DNA of 64,000 nt from contig CAYJPT010000001.1 of NCBI GenBank assembly GCA_964372165.1, forward strand, positions 6,600-70,599. Direction: 5' to 3'. This DNA is from CAYJAD01 sp964372165 (GTDB lineage Bacteria; Desulfobacterota; Desulfovibrionia; Desulfovibrionales; Desulfovibrionaceae). Positions 8,180-17,938 of the stretch are shown here, in pieces (the stretch's first letter is position 1; the number at the start of each line of letters is the position of its first letter). The notes under the pieces are model-generated. The model made no database searches, had not been told where the DNA came from, and saw nothing but the letters and a program-made list of their open reading frames with translations. The position numbers and the translations under genes were made by a program.

Positions 8180-9985
8180 TTAATCATCACCCACTTGTAG
8201 GGCAGCTAAAAATGCTTCTTGCGGTAATTCAACATTACCCATACGCTTCATACGTTTTTTGCCTTCTTTTTGTTTTTCAAGCAATTTACGTTTACGTGTA
8301 ATATCACCGCCATAGCATTTTGCAGTAACATTTTTTCTAAATGCAGACACCGTTTCACGGGCAATAACTTTTTGCCCAATGGCTGCTTGAATGGCTACTT
8401 CAAAAAGTTGACGAGGAATGGTGCGCTTAAGCTTTAAGGCTAAAGCTCTGCCATAATGATAAGATTTATCCTTATGTACAATAACAGCTAAGGCATCAAC
8501 TGCTTCGCCATTTAATAAAATATCAAGTCGTACTAAGTTTGAAGCGCGATACTCAATGAATTCATAATCCATTGAAGCATAACCCTTAGTGCCAGACTTT
8601 AAACGATCAAAAAAATCAAATACAATTTCTGCAAAGGGCAATTCATAGGTAATAACCACACGATTAGTTGCTAAGTAGTGTAAGTTTTTTTGCAGCCCGC
8701 GTTTTTCTTCACATAATTTAAAAACATTACCCACAAAGTCATTGGGTACATGTATATCCATTTTAACAAAAGGTTCATAAAGTGTTGCAATTTTTGTGGC
8801 ATCTGGCAACTTTGACGGATTATCTATATCAAGGGTTTTGTCATCAACTGTTTCAACCTTATAGATAACTGACGGTGCAGTTGCAATTAATTGCACCTCA
8901 AACTCTCGTTCAAGTCGCTCTTGTATAATTTCCATATGCAAAAGCCCCAAAAAACCACAACGAAATCCAAAACCAAGAGCTTGTGACGTTTCCGGCTCAT
9001 AAGAAAAAGCTGAGTCATTAAGTTGTAATTTTTCCAATGCAGCTTTTAGCGTTTCATAATCGTCTGATTCTGATGGATAAAGCCCACAAAAAACCATGGG
9101 CTGAACTTCTTTAAAACCTGGTACAGCCTCAGTTGCTGGCTCATCACGCAATGTAATAGTATCACCTACCTTGGCATCACCAAGCTCTTTTATACTGCCA
9201 CATAAAAAACCTACCTCACCGGCGGATAATTGTGGCACATCTTGAGCCTCAGGAGAAAAAACTCCCAAGCGCAAAACTTCGTATTCCTTACCCGTAGCCA
9301 TAAGTTTGATACGGTCATTTTTACGAATTGTACCATCAACAATGCGAAAAAGCACTACAACACCTTGATAGCTATCATACCAAGAGTCAAAAATAAGTGC
9401 TTTTAATGGAGCTTGCCCATCACCTTCTGGGGCAGGTAAGCGACGAATTAAAGCCTCAAGTACCTCTGCAACACCTTCGCCTGTTTTAGCAGACACAGGT
9501 AAAGCCTCGGTACAATCAAGCCCTATAGATTCCTCAATTTCTTCTTTAACTCTATCTACGTCTGCACTTGGCAAATCAATTTTATTTAAAACAGGAATAA
9601 TTTCATGGTCATGATCAAGTGCCAAATATACATTGGCAAGGGTTTGAGCTTCCACACCCTGAGTTGCATCAACTACAAGCAAAGCACCATCGCATGCTGC
9701 AAGGGAGCGAGAAACCTCATAGTTAAAGTCCACATGTCCTGGTGTATCAATTAGATTTAATATATATTCATCACCAGTTGCAGACTTAAAAGGTATGCGC
9801 ACCGTTTGTGCTTTAATGGTAATTCCGCGTTCACGCTCAAGATCCATCTTATCAAGATATTGATCGCGCTTTTCCCGCTCGGAGACCAATTTTGTGACTT
9901 CCAAAATACGGTCTGCTAGTGTAGACTTACCGTGGTCAATATGGGCAATTATAGAAAAGTTTCGTATGTGTTCTTGTTTTGGCAT
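8180..9985 (-). CDS. lepA: Elongation factor 4 (LepA), ribosomal back-translocase GTPase
   Basis: The 601-residue protein starts at [17 protein letters not shown], the standard LepA N-terminus; an in-frame ATG 10 codons upstream gives an unusual extension and is rejected. The G domain shows AHIDHGKST (G1), RERGITI (G2), DTPGHVDF (G3) and NKIDLP (G4). Domains II, III and V follow, then the LepA-specific C-terminal domain rich in Lys/Arg ([19 protein letters not shown]). It acts on translating ribosomes. It stands alone here; lepB is not adjacent. Confidence 0.97.
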   Translation of the reverse strand: MPKQEHIRNFSIIAHIDHGKSTLADRILEVTKLVSEREKRDQYLDKMDLERERGITIKAQTVRIPFKSATGDEYILNLIDTPGHVDFNYEVSRSLAACDGALLVVDATQGVEAQTLANVYLALDHDHEIIPVLNKIDLPSADVDRVKEEIEESIGLDCTEALPVSAKTGEGVAEVLEALIRRLPAPEGDGQAPLKALIFDSWYDSYQGVVVLFRIVDGTIRKNDRIKLMATGKEYEVLRLGVFSPEAQDVPQLSAGEVGFLCGSIKELGDAKVGDTITLRDEPATEAVPGFKEVQPMVFCGLYPSESDDYETLKAALEKLQLNDSAFSYEPETSQALGFGFRCGFLGLLHMEIIQERLEREFEVQLIATAPSVIYKVETVDDKTLDIDNPSKLPDATKIATLYEPFVKMDIHVPNDFVGNVFKLCEEKRGLQKNLHYLATNRVVITYELPFAEIVFDFFDRLKSGTKGYASMDYEFIEYRASNLVRLDILLNGEAVDALAVIVHKDKSYHYGRALALKLKRTIPRQLFEVAIQAAIGQKVIARETVSAFRKNVTAKCYGGDITRKRKLLEKQKEGKKRMKRMGNVELPQEAFLAALQVGDD

Positions 9986-10333
9986 AACATTGAATGTTAG
10001 CGTAAATATGCACAAAAGTCCAAACTTGTTTTTGCATGTTTTTTACAAAGACACTCAGCATATACATTCTTTTATTTCAACACCTTGCCTTTACATTAAT
10101 GTTTTTTTTAACATGAGTACCATAATACACTTAAGGAAACGCATATTAAATTAACGAGTCAAAAAACATATTGTGCGTTTCCTTGCAAAGTAGGCAATTG
10201 TGCCTGCTTTGCACGCCGAATGAGAGCAAAAAACCACGTTTTTTTGCGTCCCACAGGGCGAATGAAGGCAGTGTGCCTTTCTGATTTATGCTGCTTGCAG
10301 AATAAATCAGCATTTCCTTAATTTGGAGCTTAT
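9986..10333. other. Intergenic region lepA / glycosylase, mostly repeat
   Basis: This 348-bp divergent spacer contains AT-rich DNA (9986-10130) followed by the MITE-like repeat at 10131-10321, which ends 12 bp before the glycosylase ATG. The repeat edge supplies the sequence just upstream of that gene's ribosome site (TTTGGAG). Confidence 0.6.
10131..10321. repeat. MITE-like repeat, copy A1 (191 bp)
   Basis: The element is bounded by TTAAGGAAACGC (10131-10142) and GCATTTCCTTAA (10310-10321), inverted repeats matching at 11 of 12 positions. It carries an extra internal end (GCGTTTCCTT, 10175-10184). Its interior matches the reverse complement of the element at 27217-27354, including GCACGCCGAATGAGAGCAAA, and part of 63820-63895. 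It has no coding capacity. Confidence 0.8.
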
Positions 10334-10975
10334 ATGTATTTTAATTATGACGACCATGCTATAGCACATTTAAAAAAGCGTGATACTGCACTTTCAAAAG
10401 CCATTGAACAAATAGGGCATATTAATCGCGAAGTTAATTCAGATATTTTTACTTCCATTATAAAGCACATTGTAGGTCAGCAAATATCTACTGTTGCTCA
10501 GGAAACAATTTACACAAGGCTTACCGAAAAATTTTCTTGCCTTGATGCCTCTAGTTTGTGTGCTTGCCCACGAGATGAATTGCAAGCATGTGGACTCAGC
10601 TTTAGAAAGGTAGATTACATCCAAGATTTTGCAAGAAAAGTACGTGGTAATGAATTCTGTGTAACAAGCCTTGCCCAAATGTCTGATGATCAAGTAATTG
10701 AACAACTAAGTGCACTTAGAGGCATTGGAGTTTGGACAGCAGAAATGCTATTACTTTTTTGCCTACAAAGACCAGATGTTGTAAGCTTTGGTGATTTAGC
10801 AATTCTACGTGGCATGCGCATGCTTTATCGTCATCGTAAAATTGATAAAAAATTATTTGCTAAATATGCAAAACGGTATTCGCCCTATGGCTCTGTTGCA
10901 AGTTTATATCTTTGGGCCATTGCCGGCGGAGCAATGCCAGAACTTACTGACCCTGCACCAAAAAAGAAAGCATAG
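10334..10975 (+). CDS. AlkA-like DNA-3-methyladenine glycosylase (HhH-GPD)
   Basis: The 213-residue protein removes alkylated bases from DNA at the first step of base excision repair. It shows the AlkA-type IVGQQIST helix near residue 37, a helix-hairpin-helix with LRGIGVWTAEM (about 130-140) and the catalytic aspartate in SFGDLAILRG (about 155-164). It lacks the N-terminal Ada-type domain of E. coli AlkA, as in many bacterial homologues of about 200 residues. TTTGGAG precedes the ATG. The gene is monocistronic, with a strong terminator downstream. Confidence 0.88.
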   Translation: MYFNYDDHAIAHLKKRDTALSKAIEQIGHINREVNSDIFTSIIKHIVGQQISTVAQETIYTRLTEKFSCLDASSLCACPRDELQACGLSFRKVDYIQDFARKVRGNEFCVTSLAQMSDDQVIEQLSALRGIGVWTAEMLLLFCLQRPDVVSFGDLAILRGMRMLYRHRKIDKKLFAKYAKRYSPYGSVASLYLWAIAGGAMPELTDPAPKKKA

Positions 10976-11066
10976 CTATGTATTAAATGCTATAAAATTG
11001 CAGTGACGCACATTTCATGCTTTGTTTCTGATAATTTATCTAAAAAAATAAGTATACAACAAACAA

Positions 11067-11107
11067 AATTGCCAGAAAATAGCTTTTGATACTATTTTCT
11101 GGCAATT
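11067..11107 (+). terminator. Terminator after the glycosylase gene
   Basis: A perfect 16-bp stem (11067-11082 with 11092-11107; core TTGCCAGAAAATAG) is followed by a short T-rich tail. The same TTGCCAGAAAA core occurs in the terminator at 59699-59739. Just upstream (11006-11038) lies a degenerate copy of the loop and right arm of the 21069-21118 terminator. Confidence 0.8.
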
Positions 11108-11401
11108 TTACTAATATTTTATAATACTGAAAGCTCTGCACAATTGTTTTCAGATATGAATTAATGGTTAAAACTTAAAATCTACTTAAACACCACAGCC
11201 AAGCGTACAGAGCGAAAGGCACGAAAATCAATCACTTAACGGTGAAGCAAAGCTCCACCTATTCTTGATTTTCGGTTGCGCTGATTAACGTCAACGCTCT
11301 ATGAACCTCTACATAATGAGTTATGCAGAGGTTTCAATACTGTTATTTTATTTACGTAATTCGCACACATTTAAGGAAACCCTGATTAAATCAGCATTTC
11401 C
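11108..11401. other. Intergenic region between glycosylase and cobA-hemD
   Basis: This convergent spacer of nearly 300 bp holds two repeats and no coding signal. A diverged hairpin-string copy lies at 11208-11333. A short TTAAGGAAA palindrome lies at 11371-11405. Confidence 0.6.
11208..11333. repeat. Diverged hairpin-string repeat, copy B3
   Basis: From AAGGCACGAAAATCA onward the sequence follows the layout of 3357-3460. It carries the inverted pair CGAAAATCAA/TTGATTTTCG and ends in AACCTCTACATAA/TTATGCAGAGGTT (11304-11316/11321-11333, one mismatch). That last hairpin resembles the CCTCTGC terminator family and probably ends cobA-hemD transcripts. Confidence 0.6.
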
Positions 11402-11405
11402 TTAA
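11371..11405. repeat. Short TTAAGGAAA palindrome (repeat family A, solo ends)
   Basis: TTAAGGAAAC (11371) and GCATTTCCTTAA (11394-11405) form a 35-bp near palindrome. It looks like the two ends of the MITE-like repeat with no interior. It overlaps the cobA-hemD stop codon: the TAA lies inside the repeat terminus. Confidence 0.65.
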
Positions 11406-12910
11406 AACCCAAAAAATTGCGTCAGCTCTTCAACCAAGGCCGGAATAGTAAACTCTTTGGGTTGAATGTGGCAATCCAAACCATGTTTTTGTAATGTTTT
11501 AGCTGTGATTGGTCCTATGGCTGCTAATTTTACATTAGGATATTGCGCTAAAGTTTCTTTGGGAACTAAAGATAAAAAATTATCTACAGTAGAAGATGAA
11601 CCAAAGGTGATACAATGAATACGACCATTTGCAAGGTCTTCTAGCACTTCTTCCTTGCGGTTGGCTGCAGGCTTTGTTTCATAAATTGGCAAAACATTTA
11701 CCATTGCACCAGCTTCACGCAAAGCTTCTGGTAGGACTTCGCGTGCCTCCTTGGCTCGTGGTAATAAGATATTTTGTCCTTTCATACCAAGTGCCAACAT
11801 GCCTTCAACTACACCCTCTGCAACATATTGTGCCGGAACAAAATCAGCTTCAATGCCAAAGCTGCGCAAAATTTGCGCCGTTGCCGGGCCAATGGCCGCA
11901 ACCTTTATGCCATGCAAGCAGCGGCTATCAAGACCATGTATTTCAAGCCTTTTCCAAAAATGTTTCACTCCATTAACTGACGTAAACACAAGCCATTGGT
12001 AAGTGTTAAGCTTTTTTATTTGCTCATCAACTTCGGCATAGTCTGCCATAGGATGTATTTCAATAGTTGGGAATTGAATAACATGCGCGCCAAGCTCTGC
12101 AAGGTCAGCGGCAATGGTGCTTGCTTGCTCCCTTGCCCGTGTTACAACAATACCCTTACCAAGCAATGGTTTTTGCTCAAACCAATTAAGTTTATCACGC
12201 AATGTAACAACATTACCCACTACAATAATTGAGGGATTGGTAAAGCCTTGTTTTGCTCCCTCTTGAGGCAATGCTGCAATGGTTGCAACAAGAGAACGGT
12301 GATGCGCAGTCGTACCCCAATGTACAAGGGCAGCAGGTGTATCAGGATTTAGCCCAGCATTAATCAAATTTTTTGAAATATCAGGTAGATTTTTCATACC
12401 CATAACAAACACAAGGGTGGATGCCGATTTTGCAAGGGCTTCCCAATTATGTACAGAGCCGGGCTTATCTGGATTTTCATGTCCGGTAATAAGTGTAACT
12501 GACGATGCAAAAGCACGATGTGTTAAAGGTATGCCTGCATAGGCTGGCCCTGCAATGGTACTTGAAATACCTGGTACTTCTTCAAAGGGCACTTGTGCAG
12601 CCAAAAGCTCTTCAGCTTCTTCTCCACCCCTACCAAAAATATAAGGATCGCCACCCTTTAACCTTGCAACAACTTTACCTTCTTTAGCTTTTTCAATAAT
12701 AAGCGCATTAATTTGATCTTGCGGTAAAGCGTGGTTTGCAGCCCTTTTACCCACATAAATAAGCTCTGCTGTGGGTTTTGCGTAATTTAATAATGTTGTA
12801 TTGGCTAGAGCATCATAAACTACAACGTCAGCCATTTCTAAAATATTTTTACCCTTTATGGTCAAAAGACCAGCATCACCAGGGCCTGCTCCGATAAGAT
12901 ATACTTTCAT
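11402..12910 (-). CDS. cobA-hemD: Fused uroporphyrinogen-III methyltransferase / uroporphyrinogen-III synthase (CobA-HemD)
   Basis: The 502-residue protein joins two enzymes at the branch point of tetrapyrrole synthesis. The N-terminal SUMT domain (about 1-245) has VYLIGAGPGDAGLLT, the glycine-rich VARLKGGDPYIFGRGGEE and VPGISS. It makes precorrin-2 for sirohaem and cobalamin. The C-terminal HemD domain (about 250-500) shows GIVVTRAREQA, FTSVNGVKHFW, AIGPATAQIL and TFGSSSTVDNF. It closes hydroxymethylbilane to uroporphyrinogen III. Such fusions occur in Desulfovibrio and some Firmicutes. The ATG directly abuts the pepA stop codon, so both are one transcript. The stop codon falls within a repeat end. 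Confidence 0.95.
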   Translation of the reverse strand: MKVYLIGAGPGDAGLLTIKGKNILEMADVVVYDALANTTLLNYAKPTAELIYVGKRAANHALPQDQINALIIEKAKEGKVVARLKGGDPYIFGRGGEEAEELLAAQVPFEEVPGISSTIAGPAYAGIPLTHRAFASSVTLITGHENPDKPGSVHNWEALAKSASTLVFVMGMKNLPDISKNLINAGLNPDTPAALVHWGTTAHHRSLVATIAALPQEGAKQGFTNPSIIVVGNVVTLRDKLNWFEQKPLLGKGIVVTRAREQASTIAADLAELGAHVIQFPTIEIHPMADYAEVDEQIKKLNTYQWLVFTSVNGVKHFWKRLEIHGLDSRCLHGIKVAAIGPATAQILRSFGIEADFVPAQYVAEGVVEGMLALGMKGQNILLPRAKEAREVLPEALREAGAMVNVLPIYETKPAANRKEEVLEDLANGRIHCITFGSSSTVDNFLSLVPKETLAQYPNVKLAAIGPITAKTLQKHGLDCHIQPKEFTIPALVEELTQFFGF

Positions 12911-14413
12911 TTAAATGCCACTCCGCATAAGTTCAACTAAGCTACGCACACCAAAGCCAACAGCCCCAACGGGACAAAGAGCCGACTTCTTAAAAGCCCA
13001 ATCAGCTCCTGCAATATCCAAGTGCGCCCAACGTACATCTGCTTTAATAAAGTTTTTTAAGAATAATGCCGCGTTAATAGCTCCACCTTCACGTGTACCA
13101 AGGTGACTAATATCAGCCACTTGGCTTTGAAGATTTTCTTCATAATTGACCCACAAAGGCAGTGGCCAATAATTATCACCGCATAGTGCACCTGCGTTAC
13201 GTATTTCTTCACTTAATGCAACATCATCACAAAATAATCCAGCTATCTCATTGCCAAGGGCAATGGCACATGCGCCGGTTAGAGTTGCAATGTCTATAAT
13301 AAATGCTGGATTCCACTTTTCTTGCGCGTAACTTAAAGCATCACATAACACCAAGCGTCCCTCAGCATCGGTATTTAATATTTCGACAGTTTTACCTGAG
13401 TGAGATTTAACAACGTCACCAGGGCGCATAGCTTTACCACCGGGCATATTTTCTGCACAAGCTAATATACCTATAATACGCCTTGGAATTTCTTCTTGCC
13501 CTGCCACCTCAAGAGCACCAACTATGGCCGCAGCTCCGGACATATCACTTTTCATAGTGTGCATGTTACTTGCAGGTTTAATACTTATACCACCGGAATC
13601 AAATGTTAAACCCTTACCTACAAAGATTATGGGGTCATCATTTTCATGCCCTTTAGGTGCATGTTCTACAATGGCCAAATATGGTGGATTTTTAGATCCA
13701 TTGCCCACAGCTAAAATGGCATTACAACCTATTTTTTCAAGCTCTTGCACATCTAAAACTGTATAATGCATGCCATGCTTTTTAGCTACATCTTGGGCAG
13801 CTTTAGCCAAAGCCTCCGGAGTCATAATATTTGGTGGATAATTTGAAAGATCACGAGCAAGACAAACGCCACTTGCTGTGCGCTCACCACGCCTTGCTGC
13901 GGCATGCTCTGCATCTGGTACTGAACTTTCTGCAAAACCAAGAGCAAGCCATAAAGGATCTGCTTTATGGTCCGGTTTTGGTTCACGTAAAGCCATAAAG
14001 CGATAAAGACCTAAAAATGCAGCACAAACACCTTCTTCTATCAAGCGTGTCACTTGCATAGGCAATGTATTTAACGCTGGCACAGGTAGTAAGATGGACT
14101 CAACTCCCAAGCTACGGCAACGTGCAACAGCATCCGCCATAGCAGAGCGGAATGTCGCAAGCGAAAAGGCATCACGCTCACCAAGACCCACTGCTAATAC
14201 TCGTGGGATAGATTGTTCTGGATGACCATAAAACACACCAATTTGCCCTTTGTCCCCTGTAAAGTCTTTTAGACCAGGTGCAATGGTAAACCAAGGTGTT
14301 GCCTCACCCACCTCAGCGCATAAAGTTGAGGGGTCTTCACCTTTACAAGCAAAGGTGAGCATAATTTGCCCTTTCCATGTATTTGGGCCATTGGCTTGAA
14401 AACGTATATCCAC
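12911..14413 (-). CDS. pepA: Leucyl aminopeptidase (M17, PepA)
   Basis: I place the start at GTG 14413, which has AAGGAG 7 nt upstream. The in-frame ATG at 14440 has no ribosome site and would add nine residues. The 500-residue enzyme is a hexameric dinuclear-metal exopeptidase that trims N-terminal residues in the cytoplasm. The C-terminal catalytic domain has VGKGLTFDSGGISIKP (metal-binding Lys and Asp), the MKSDMSGAAA segment and the family signature NTDAEGRLVL. PepA can also bind DNA in E. coli; nothing here tests that. It is transcribed with cobA-hemD, which follows without any gap. Confidence 0.95.
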   Translation of the reverse strand: MDIRFQANGPNTWKGQIMLTFACKGEDPSTLCAEVGEATPWFTIAPGLKDFTGDKGQIGVFYGHPEQSIPRVLAVGLGERDAFSLATFRSAMADAVARCRSLGVESILLPVPALNTLPMQVTRLIEEGVCAAFLGLYRFMALREPKPDHKADPLWLALGFAESSVPDAEHAAARRGERTASGVCLARDLSNYPPNIMTPEALAKAAQDVAKKHGMHYTVLDVQELEKIGCNAILAVGNGSKNPPYLAIVEHAPKGHENDDPIIFVGKGLTFDSGGISIKPASNMHTMKSDMSGAAAIVGALEVAGQEEIPRRIIGILACAENMPGGKAMRPGDVVKSHSGKTVEILNTDAEGRLVLCDALSYAQEKWNPAFIIDIATLTGACAIALGNEIAGLFCDDVALSEEIRNAGALCGDNYWPLPLWVNYEENLQSQVADISHLGTREGGAINAALFLKNFIKADVRWAHLDIAGADWAFKKSALCPVGAVGFGVRSLVELMRSGI

Positions 14414-14651
14414 AATAAAGCTCCTTGCAAATTTGCTCATAATAATTCATGTTAGTACATGTTTCACTATATGCTTTCTTGATGCTTTTGCCAAGAGCAG
14501 ACTGTGACTCAATCTATTATACTTAGTTTCTAGTGCCTTAGTATAATATAATAAATGCACATACTATAAATATTGAGCGAAATTAAGACAAAACACTTTT
14601 GATAGAGCTTTTAATACACAGCGAAAATAGTATTTTTTAAGAGAGTAATTC

Positions 14652-15860
14652 ATGCTACTATACATACATGTACCTTTTTGCCGCACTAAATGTACCTATT
14701 GCGCCTTTCATTCGGTGGGAGTTGGTAAAGGTGTTAATATTCTTGATTATGAGCCATTTCTCCATTATATTGATACATTATTTTTAGAGCTTGCGGTATG
14801 GGGCGATCGCTATAATGGCATGCCTATAGAATCAATTTTCTTTGGAGGAGGTACTCCTAGTCTTTTACCGGCACGTGTTGTTAAACTTATGCTTGAACGA
14901 ATTCATAAATGTTTTACAGTTGCAGATGATATTGAAATAACATTAGAAGCTAATCCAGAATCTTTACGCTCAAAGCAACAGATACGTGGTTTTTTAAAGG
15001 CTGGAGTCAACCGCCTTTCCATTGGTTTACAAAGTCTTGATGATGTTTATTTGCGTCAACTTGGACGTTCTCATCGTGTAAAAGACAGTCTTTATGCAGT
15101 CATGCAAGCCCGTGATATGGGTTTTGCTAATATTAATGTGGATTTAATGTGGGGTCTACCATCGCAAGGTGTACGCCATTGGTTAAATACTTTGCGCGAA
15201 GTCACACGCATGAAACCTAATCATATTTCTGCCTATGGCCTTACACTTGAAAATGGTACAGACTTAGAGCGTGACTTTGCAGAAGGAAAAATCAACTTGC
15301 CGCCTGAGCGTGACCAATCAGTTATGTTTATCGAGGGAGCGGCAATTTTAGAAGAACAAGGCTATTTACACTATGAAATATCTAACTTTGCACGCATGGG
15401 CTTCCAATGTAAGCATAACTTGGGATATTGGGAAGGCAATGACTATTTGGGTCTAGGTCCTTCGGCTACATCTACCATTCAAGGCAGACGCTGGACTAAC
15501 CCTTTAAGTCAAAAAGTATGGGCTGCCAAAGTTGCAGATAACAGCCTTGACGCAGAAGCACAAAATTTAAATTCTACAGAACGTGTACTTGAGCTAATCA
15601 TGCTGCGCTTGCGTACATCACGTGGACTACGTGTTAAAGCCTATAAAGCATTAACCGGACGTGATTTTATGGGTGACCATAAAAAACTTATTCAGGCTCT
15701 TCATGAAAATGGTCTTATCCGTATTCGCGATGGTTATTTACGCCTAACACGAAGCGGTATGTTAGTCTCCAACAGTATTTTATCAAATATTTTTTCGCAA
15801 ACTGAGGCAACTCTTAATGCCCCACCTCCAACAAAGCCGGAAAAAAAGAAGATTAAATAA
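14652..15860 (+). CDS. hemW: HemW, radical SAM haem chaperone (HemN-like)
   Basis: The 402-residue protein has the radical SAM CRTKCTYCAF motif (residues 10-19), a CxxxCxxC followed by Ala-Phe rather than the further Cys of coproporphyrinogen oxidase HemN; that marks HemW. SFFGGGTPSLLP, VNRLSIGLQSLDD and YEISNFAR follow in family order. The C-terminal HemN_C helix domain occupies about 300-375. The last 25 residues are Lys/Pro-rich. HemW hands haem to respiratory enzymes. Many genomes mislabel it as an oxygen-independent coproporphyrinogen oxidase. Confidence 0.9.
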   Translation: MLLYIHVPFCRTKCTYCAFHSVGVGKGVNILDYEPFLHYIDTLFLELAVWGDRYNGMPIESIFFGGGTPSLLPARVVKLMLERIHKCFTVADDIEITLEANPESLRSKQQIRGFLKAGVNRLSIGLQSLDDVYLRQLGRSHRVKDSLYAVMQARDMGFANINVDLMWGLPSQGVRHWLNTLREVTRMKPNHISAYGLTLENGTDLERDFAEGKINLPPERDQSVMFIEGAAILEEQGYLHYEISNFARMGFQCKHNLGYWEGNDYLGLGPSATSTIQGRRWTNPLSQKVWAAKVADNSLDAEAQNLNSTERVLELIMLRLRTSRGLRVKAYKALTGRDFMGDHKKLIQALHENGLIRIRDGYLRLTRSGMLVSNSILSNIFSQTEATLNAPPPTKPEKKKIK

Positions 15861-15924
15861 TCAGACACAGGAAAAACAATACAGCATGCTGAAAATAAAC
15901 TACTTTTTATCTAAAACATACAAA

Positions 15925-15971
15925 AAAATTTCCAGAAATAAACACATGGAATGCACTTTTCTGGAAATTTT
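15925..15971. terminator. Terminator between hemW and flgE (convergent)
   Basis: A 14-bp stem (15925-15938 with 15958-15971; core TTTCCAGAAA/TTTCTGGAAA) is flanked by A- and T-runs. It could therefore serve both hemW and flgE. It resembles the TTGCCAGAAAA family. Confidence 0.75.
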
Positions 15972-16036
15972 ATAATGCAGATAACGACTAAAAAACTTTA
16001 AGACATCAAAATTAAATGTGTAAATATCAACTATGA

Positions 16037-17518
16037 CTATTGCCGCTTAATTTCCATAGCTTTTTTTAGCATCTCATCTGCCGTTGTCACAACCTTACTA
16101 TTACTTTGAAAACCACGTTGAGTAACAATCATATTAACCATTTCTTTTGCCATATCCACATTGGACATTTCTAAAGTACCGGCTTGAATTGAACCGTAGT
16201 TTTCTGTACCGGCCACTCCAAGGTCCATAGCACCAGCCGCCGGCGTTGAAGAAAATAAGTTTCCACCTTCGCGATGCAAACCATCTTCACTGGTAAATCT
16301 GGCAATAGGTATTTCAAAAAGATCTGCATCTTGACCATTGGTATATCGACCAACAATGCGGCCATTTTCAGTTATATCAAGCTGGGTTAATTGCCCTTCA
16401 CCATACCCATCTTGCTCACCTAAGTATTGTGAATTTGAACCACTAAAGGCAGTTGAAGCATCTGCACTCACCGTAGCATTAGCACCCATACTTGATAAAA
16501 GAGCCTTATCTGTGCCAACAGCTGCCGCAGTTGCAGGAGCATTTGTCCATGCCTCAGCACCGGAAATACCCATATTAATACCAATTGATTGTTCATTAAA
16601 GGTAAATTGTGGCACTCCATTTACCAGCGTTGCAGGTACCCAAGTATTTAAATCTTGTGTATTTGCAGCATCTGTTGGAGTAAAAGCTGACATATCTATA
16701 AGTTCGCCCTGTGAGTCAAATGTTAATGTGCCCGTCATCAAAGCCTGTGAACTTGCATCATCTGTAGTGGCATTTGAGGCTATTAAAAATTCTATCACTT
16801 GTTCAGGTGGGTCTGATGGTGTGCCATCAAAATATATGGTTAAGTCTTCTTTTTCACCAGCAGCATTATATATTTGCAAAGTCTGCGAATACCCAGGATT
16901 ACCTATGGGTACTGTAGCAGTTGGATCATAATTTTGAGCTAAGCTAAAAAAAGAATCTGTTGCACTTTCTGTTGAATCAGGCACATTACCAAGGTTAAAG
17001 CCTAAATCCATTTGCGTAGTACCACTACCTGCCAATGTATCAAACTTATTAAGTTGTATAGGGACAAGTGATGTTAAAACGCCTGTTTCATCAATGGGAT
17101 GCCCATTTAGTACTTGTCCTCCCGGTAAGGATAAAAAGCCTGATTCATCAAAGCGAAAATTGCCTGCACGTGAGTATAATGTTTCACCCTCAAGCCCCGT
17201 TACTTGAAAAAACCCCTTACCTGCAATGGCTAGGTCTGTAAGTTCATTACTACTTTCAAAAGCACCTTGATTAAAAGATGTTCTAATAGCATCAACTTGC
17301 ACACCAGAGCCAACTTGCCCTAAGGCTACAATGGAGTCATCGGTTGTGTTCCATGAGTCACCTAAGTTACCCTGACTATTATACATAAGATCAGAGAAGG
17401 TTATTACTTGCTCTTTAAAACCTACAGTGCTTACATTAGCAATATTATTACTAACAACATTCATGCCTTCACTAAGGCTTTTCATGCCGGTTGCACCTAC
17501 ATATAGGGCACTGTTCAT
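16037..17518 (-). CDS. flgE: Flagellar hook protein FlgE
   Basis: The 493-residue protein has the rod/hook N-terminal signature (ALYVGATGMKSLSEG, VVSNNIANVSTVGFK), FlgE-type variable D1-D2 regions with Gly/Thr/Asn-rich strands, and the C-terminal heptad segment (SNVDMAKEMVNMIVTQRGFQSNSKVVTTADEM). It polymerises into the universal joint outside the outer membrane. AAAGGAG lies 5 nt before the ATG. It stands apart from the hook-filament operon at 39.7-47.5 kb, with no flgD or fliK beside it. A GG-N10-GC sequence 172-185 bp upstream could be a sigma-54 promoter. Confidence 0.93.
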   Translation of the reverse strand: MNSALYVGATGMKSLSEGMNVVSNNIANVSTVGFKEQVITFSDLMYNSQGNLGDSWNTTDDSIVALGQVGSGVQVDAIRTSFNQGAFESSNELTDLAIAGKGFFQVTGLEGETLYSRAGNFRFDESGFLSLPGGQVLNGHPIDETGVLTSLVPIQLNKFDTLAGSGTTQMDLGFNLGNVPDSTESATDSFFSLAQNYDPTATVPIGNPGYSQTLQIYNAAGEKEDLTIYFDGTPSDPPEQVIEFLIASNATTDDASSQALMTGTLTFDSQGELIDMSAFTPTDAANTQDLNTWVPATLVNGVPQFTFNEQSIGINMGISGAEAWTNAPATAAAVGTDKALLSSMGANATVSADASTAFSGSNSQYLGEQDGYGEGQLTQLDITENGRIVGRYTNGQDADLFEIPIARFTSEDGLHREGGNLFSSTPAAGAMDLGVAGTENYGSIQAGTLEMSNVDMAKEMVNMIVTQRGFQSNSKVVTTADEMLKKAMEIKRQ

Positions 17519-17938
17519 AATAACTCCTTTGCAAATACTCTATTAAAACGACGTTGTGCATTTTTTTCCGCGCTGTATATTAGCGATGTGAAGAAAAAAA
17601 TTACAATCAAAACACTTAATACAAAGCAAAAATATTAAAAATTAACTAACAAACACTGTTTGTTATGCTTTTAATTTATGATAAGTTTTGCCATACACTT
17701 ACCACGTCAAAACGGAAAATTTTTCCGCATAATAGGTCTGCATAAGATTAAAAGCATTTTTCATGCCATTGCATTGTTTTCGGACCAGTAGTCGCGTTAC
17801 AAGTAATTAAAGCAGTGCATGTTTTAGCAATATTTATTATAAATTAATTACTTAAGTCACCTTGCACTATTGTGCATATTTGTATACAATTTGACAGAGT
17901 ATTTATTTTTAATTTTTTACCAAAGTGAAGGATTTGAT
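17519..17938. other. Divergent regulatory region flgE / TAXI-TRAP
   Basis: This 420-bp AT-rich spacer lies between two divergent genes. It contains a GG-N10-GC match to the sigma-54 core on the minus strand (17690-17703) and a palindrome CGGAAAAT/TTTTCCG at about 17711-17726. No coding signal was seen. Confidence 0.45.
17690..17703 (-). promoter_or_regulatory. Possible sigma-54 promoter upstream of flgE
   Basis: On the minus strand the sequence reads TGG-TAAGTGTATG-GCA, giving the invariant GG-N10-GC of -24/-12 promoters. The rest fits the consensus poorly, and the start codon is about 170 bp away. A chance match is quite possible. Confidence 0.3.

Noticed and set aside
9986..10015. Longer lepA start at 10015
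   Set aside because: LepA proteins begin close to the [12 protein letters not shown] segment; the extra ten residues are hydrophobic and unsupported.
14414..14440. ATG start of pepA at 14440
   Set aside because: No ribosome site precedes it, whereas GTG 14413 has AAGGAG at 7 nt.
14652..15860. Oxygen-independent coproporphyrinogen III oxidase HemN
   Set aside because: The motif CRTKCTYCAF lacks the additional Cys of HemN and the protein is about 400 residues, typical of HemW.
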